This document shows, piece by piece, positions 61,426 to 64,000 of a stretch of DNA of 64,000 nucleotides. The number at the start of each line of letters is the position of its first letter. The first letter of the stretch is position 1. The stretch covers positions 765,001 through 829,000 of the forward strand of contig NZ_FNLB01000006.1 in NCBI RefSeq assembly GCF_900104145.1. The letters are read 5' to 3'. A model generated the notes under the pieces. It did no database searches and was not told the origin of the DNA. It saw only the letters and a list, made by a program, of their open reading frames with translations. The position numbers were made by a program, and so were the translations under genes. Source of the DNA: Pseudovibrio sp. Tun.PSC04-5.I4. Its GTDB lineage: Bacteria > Pseudomonadota > Alphaproteobacteria > Rhizobiales > Stappiaceae.

Positions 61426-64000
61426 CTAGCTTAGGCAACGCTCAACTATTTCCTTGACATCAGTTGAGAGTTGTTGATCCGAGCTAAGAATTCGCTTCAA
61501 TGCTGCCTCGGCTTTTACTTTGCGTTCTGCATTCATATTCTTCCAAGTGCCAAAGCTTTTGACCATTCTGGAAGCAACTTGTGGGTTTGTCTTATCCAAA
61601 AGCAGTGTAATTTCAGCAAGGTAGTCGTATCCAGAGCCGTCAGCTGCATGAAAACCTCTCGTATTGCCACTTAGGAAGCCGCCAATGAGGGAATAGATCC
61701 GGTTTGGATTATCCCAAGAAAAGGCTGGATGCTCAGTAAGTGTGCGTAGGGCTGCGATGGGGGTTTCGCTTGGCGTACGCGCTGCTGTGTGGAGCCACTT
61801 GTCCATTGCAAGGGCGGTGCCTTGGTGGCGGTTCTCAAAGGATTTCAGGGCGTCTTCGGCTCCAGCATGGCTTTGCGTAACGAGGATTATAAGCGCTCCC
61901 ATGAGGTCAGTCATATTGTCTGCCGCATCAAAATGAGCCTTGGTCAGCTCTGCGCCTTCCTGCTTCCCGCTTGCGGCCATGTAGGAAAGGCAGCGCAGTT
62001 TAAACATCCGCTTTCCGGCAGAAAGCGCGTCCGGGCTAAAGATTGGCGGCATTTCAAGGCTCTCGTAAATGCGCTTGAAGCTGTCATAGAGCGCAAGACC
62101 TATTTCCATAGCCAATGTGTCACGAGCAGAGCCAATCGCGTCTGTATCGACGTCCTTGCCGATTTCCAGTGCGATACCTTGTTCTGTCGGCAAGGGTAGG
62201 ACGAAACCACGGAACGCATGATCGAGGGTGTCGTCCTCTGCCATATGGCCCAAAGCTTCAATGAAAGCCTCTTTGCCCGCAGGAACGTTGCTGTTGGTCA
62301 TCTCAATCAGCATCTCGGTCATAAGAACCTGAGCGGATTGCCACCGGTTGAACGGGTCACTATCGTGGCGCATGAGGAAAATCTGGTCTTCGCGAGAAAG
62401 AGTACTTTCCAGTTTCACAGGAGCTGAGAATTCACGCAGCAAAGATGGAACCGGGCGCGCACCAATGCCGTGGAAGACAAGTGTTTGCTTGGCTTGCGTC
62501 AGACAAAGCAGGTCGCCCTTGACGTCAGCACCTTCAACCTTGGAGAACTCCAGATCATCCCCATTAGGTCCAACAAGGCCGAACCGGATAGGGATGAAGA
62601 AGGATGTCTTCTCGTTCTGTCCCGGTGTTGGCGGTGTTGGCGGTGTTGTCTGCTCCAGCTCAAGCGTGAAGGTCTTTGCAGCCTCATCATAGCAGCCGTT
62701 TGCCTTCAGTTGAGGCGTGCCAGATTGGTGATACCACAAGGAGAAGTGTGAGAGGTCTGCGCTGTTTGCCTCCTCAAAACACTTTATGAAGTCTTCAATC
62801 GTAGAGGCATCTCCATCATGACGCTCAAAATAAAGGTCCATCCCTTTGCGGAACCCGTCTGCACCAAGAATGGTCTTGATCATACGAACAAGCTCAGCAC
62901 CCTTGTCATAAACAGTTGCGGTGTAGAAGTTGTTGATCTCTTTGTATTCGGTTGGTCGCACAGGGTGGGAGAGCGGTCCCTGATCCTCTGGGAACTGGCG
63001 AGATTTGAGGCGGATCACGTCTGCAATTCGCTTCACCGAACGCGAGCGCTCATCAGAAGAAAATTCCTGATCACGGAAGACCGTCAAGCCTTCTTTCAGG
63101 CAAAGCTGGAACCATTCACGGCAAGTGATGCGATTGCCAGTCCAGTTGTGGAAGTACTCATGCGCGACAACAGTTTCAATGCCTTCGTAATCTGTGTCAG
63201 TTGCCGTATCGCTATCGGCCAGAATGTACTTGTCGTTGAAGATGTTGAGGCCCTTGTTCTCCATGGCACCCATGTTGAACGCTGAAACGGCAACAATGTT
63301 GAACACATCAAGGTCGTACTCGCGGCCAAACACCTTCTCATCCCAGCGCATGGACCGAATGAGGCTATCCATAGACCAGCCTGCACGGTTCTCATTGCCT
63401 TTTTCGACATAGATGTTCAGGTCAACAGGCTTGCCGGAGGCCGTGGTGTATTTCTCGGAAATGCAGGTAAGGTCGCCGCCGACCAACGCAAACAGGTAGG
63501 CAGGTTTTGGATGCGGATCATGCCAAACGGCAAAATGACGGTCCGTACCCTCAATATCGCCGGTCTCCTGCGGATTGCCATTGCCTAGCAGAATTGGGCT
63601 TGTGGATTTGTCTGCTTCAATGCGGGTGGTGAACACGGAAAGCACATCAGGACGGTCATAGTAATAGGTGATGCGGCGGAAGCCTTCAGCTTCACACTGC
63701 GTGCAGTAAATACCTTGCGAGAGATAAAGACCCATCAGCTGCGTATTGGCTGTTGGGTTCAGCCGGGTGACAACCTCAAGCTCAAATTCTTCTGCAGGCG
63801 GCGAGGTCACCACCAATTTGTCCGCGCTCGCAGAATAGGCCGCCTCATCAAGCACAGCACCATTCAGCTTCAAAGAAACCAGCGTCAGTTCATCGCCGTC
63901 CAGCTCCAAAGGAGCGCCAGCATCAGAGCCTGCGCGAGGGCTAAGGGTAAGACTGGAAATAACCTCAGTGGCTTCCGCATGAAGTTTAAAGACCAGAGAG
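61426..64000 (-). CDS. pepN: Aminopeptidase N, M1 family, N-terminus outside the window
   Basis: The frame continues to the right edge, so the start is missing; about 858 residues are visible. Motifs: GAMEN exopeptidase motif (NMGAMENKG) and HEYFHNWTGNR with the downstream Glu in KEGLTVFRDQEFS giving HExxH...E. A three-unit repeat of Thr-Pro-Pro codes inside the C-terminal part (62624-62650). Cytoplasmic metallopeptidase that removes N-terminal residues from peptides. A start at 63909 is only an internal TTG; the sequence beyond it is still pepN (SLVFKLHAEATEVISSLTLS). Confidence 0.94.
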   Translation of the reverse strand, partial: SLVFKLHAEATEVISSLTLSPRAGSDAGAPLELDGDELTLVSLKLNGAVLDEAAYSASADKLVVTSPPAEEFELEVVTRLNPTANTQLMGLYLSQGIYCTQCEAEGFRRITYYYDRPDVLSVFTTRIEADKSTSPILLGNGNPQETGDIEGTDRHFAVWHDPHPKPAYLFALVGGDLTCISEKYTTASGKPVDLNIYVEKGNENRAGWSMDSLIRSMRWDEKVFGREYDLDVFNIVAVSAFNMGAMENKGLNIFNDKYILADSDTATDTDYEGIETVVAHEYFHNWTGNRITCREWFQLCLKEGLTVFRDQEFSSDERSRSVKRIADVIRLKSRQFPEDQGPLSHPVRPTEYKEINNFYTATVYDKGAELVRMIKTILGADGFRKGMDLYFERHDGDASTIEDFIKCFEEANSADLSHFSLWYHQSGTPQLKANGCYDEAAKTFTLELEQTTPPTPPTPGQNEKTSFFIPIRFGLVGPNGDDLEFSKVEGADVKGDLLCLTQAKQTLVFHGIGARPVPSLLREFSAPVKLESTLSREDQIFLMRHDSDPFNRWQSAQVLMTEMLIEMTNSNVPAGKEAFIEALGHMAEDDTLDHAFRGFVLPLPTEQGIALEIGKDVDTDAIGSARDTLAMEIGLALYDSFKRIYESLEMPPIFSPDALSAGKRMFKLRCLSYMAASGKQEGAELTKAHFDAADNMTDLMGALIILVTQSHAGAEDALKSFENRHQGTALAMDKWLHTAARTPSETPIAALRTLTEHPAFSWDNPNRIYSLIGGFLSGNTRGFHAADGSGYDYLAEITLLLDKTNPQVASRMVKSFGTWKNMNAERKVKAEAALKRILSSDQQLSTDVKEIVERCLS

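Noticed and set aside
1..64000. CRISPR arrays, insertion sequences, integrase or attachment sites
   Set aside because: No regular repeats, transposase motifs or integrase motifs were found in any frame I examined.

Overview
The window looks like chromosomal DNA of an alphaproteobacterium of the Hyphomicrobiales (rhizobia-like). Stappiaceae or Pseudovibrio-like marine relatives are my best guess, not a proof. The evidence is family content and order: a MucR/Ros regulator, a feuN-feuP-feuQ set, ccmI-ccmE-ccmF-ccmH followed by degP, a response regulator/histidine kinase pair, glnE, a PleC-like kinase and pepN, several conserved alphaproteobacterial unknowns (DUF5330, DUF1491, DUF6456, DUF2336), and a gene-transfer-agent (GTA) cluster. 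I saw no tRNA, rRNA, CRISPR array, insertion sequence or integrase.

Layout. 1-8.2 kb: the end of an MFS transporter, Fe-type sodB, a TetR-led operon with a small membrane protein, a Rieske oxygenase and its FAD/2Fe-2S reductase, a tandem pair of related small exported proteins, oligopeptidase B and msrB. 8.4-14.3 kb: a complete seven-gene mrpABCDEFG cation/proton antiporter operon with overlapping genes. 14.3-22.2 kb: mucR, a stand-alone DnaA domain-IV protein with DUF6456, sufE, DUF5330, a decayed histidine-kinase relic, a peptidoglycan-binding membrane protein, DUF1491, DUF2336 and an unknown lipoprotein. 22.2-26.4 kb: a class A PBP with DUF1214 and DUF1254 partners, and a YcgN-like protein.

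26.4-41.3 kb: a syntenic GTA structural cluster (gp1 to gp15: terminase, portal, protease, capsid, connectors, tail, hub, peptidase, megatron) with no integrase, replication or lysis genes. It sits behind a structured leader holding inverted repeats, a good -35 box and an intrinsic terminator just before gp1. Within the cluster, the small tail assembly chaperone gene (gp10.1) has no ATG/GTG/TTG start. It lies in the -1 frame after gp10, the position where many phages use a programmed frameshift.

41.4-64 kb: the envelope-stress and cytochrome c block. FeuN/FeuP/FeuQ, a surface-antigen lipoprotein, a large unknown alpha-helical protein, cytochrome c maturation genes, an alpha/beta hydrolase, DegP, a second two-component pair overlapping glnE, then convergent pleC-like kinase and pepN (cut by the window end).

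The GTA is a known type of system. I do not see a wholly new multi-gene system. The points I find most unusual are the GTA leader/attenuator, the start-less chaperone ORF, the helix-turn-helix in the GTA small terminase, the DnaA-domain-IV/DUF6456 pair and the relic kinase.
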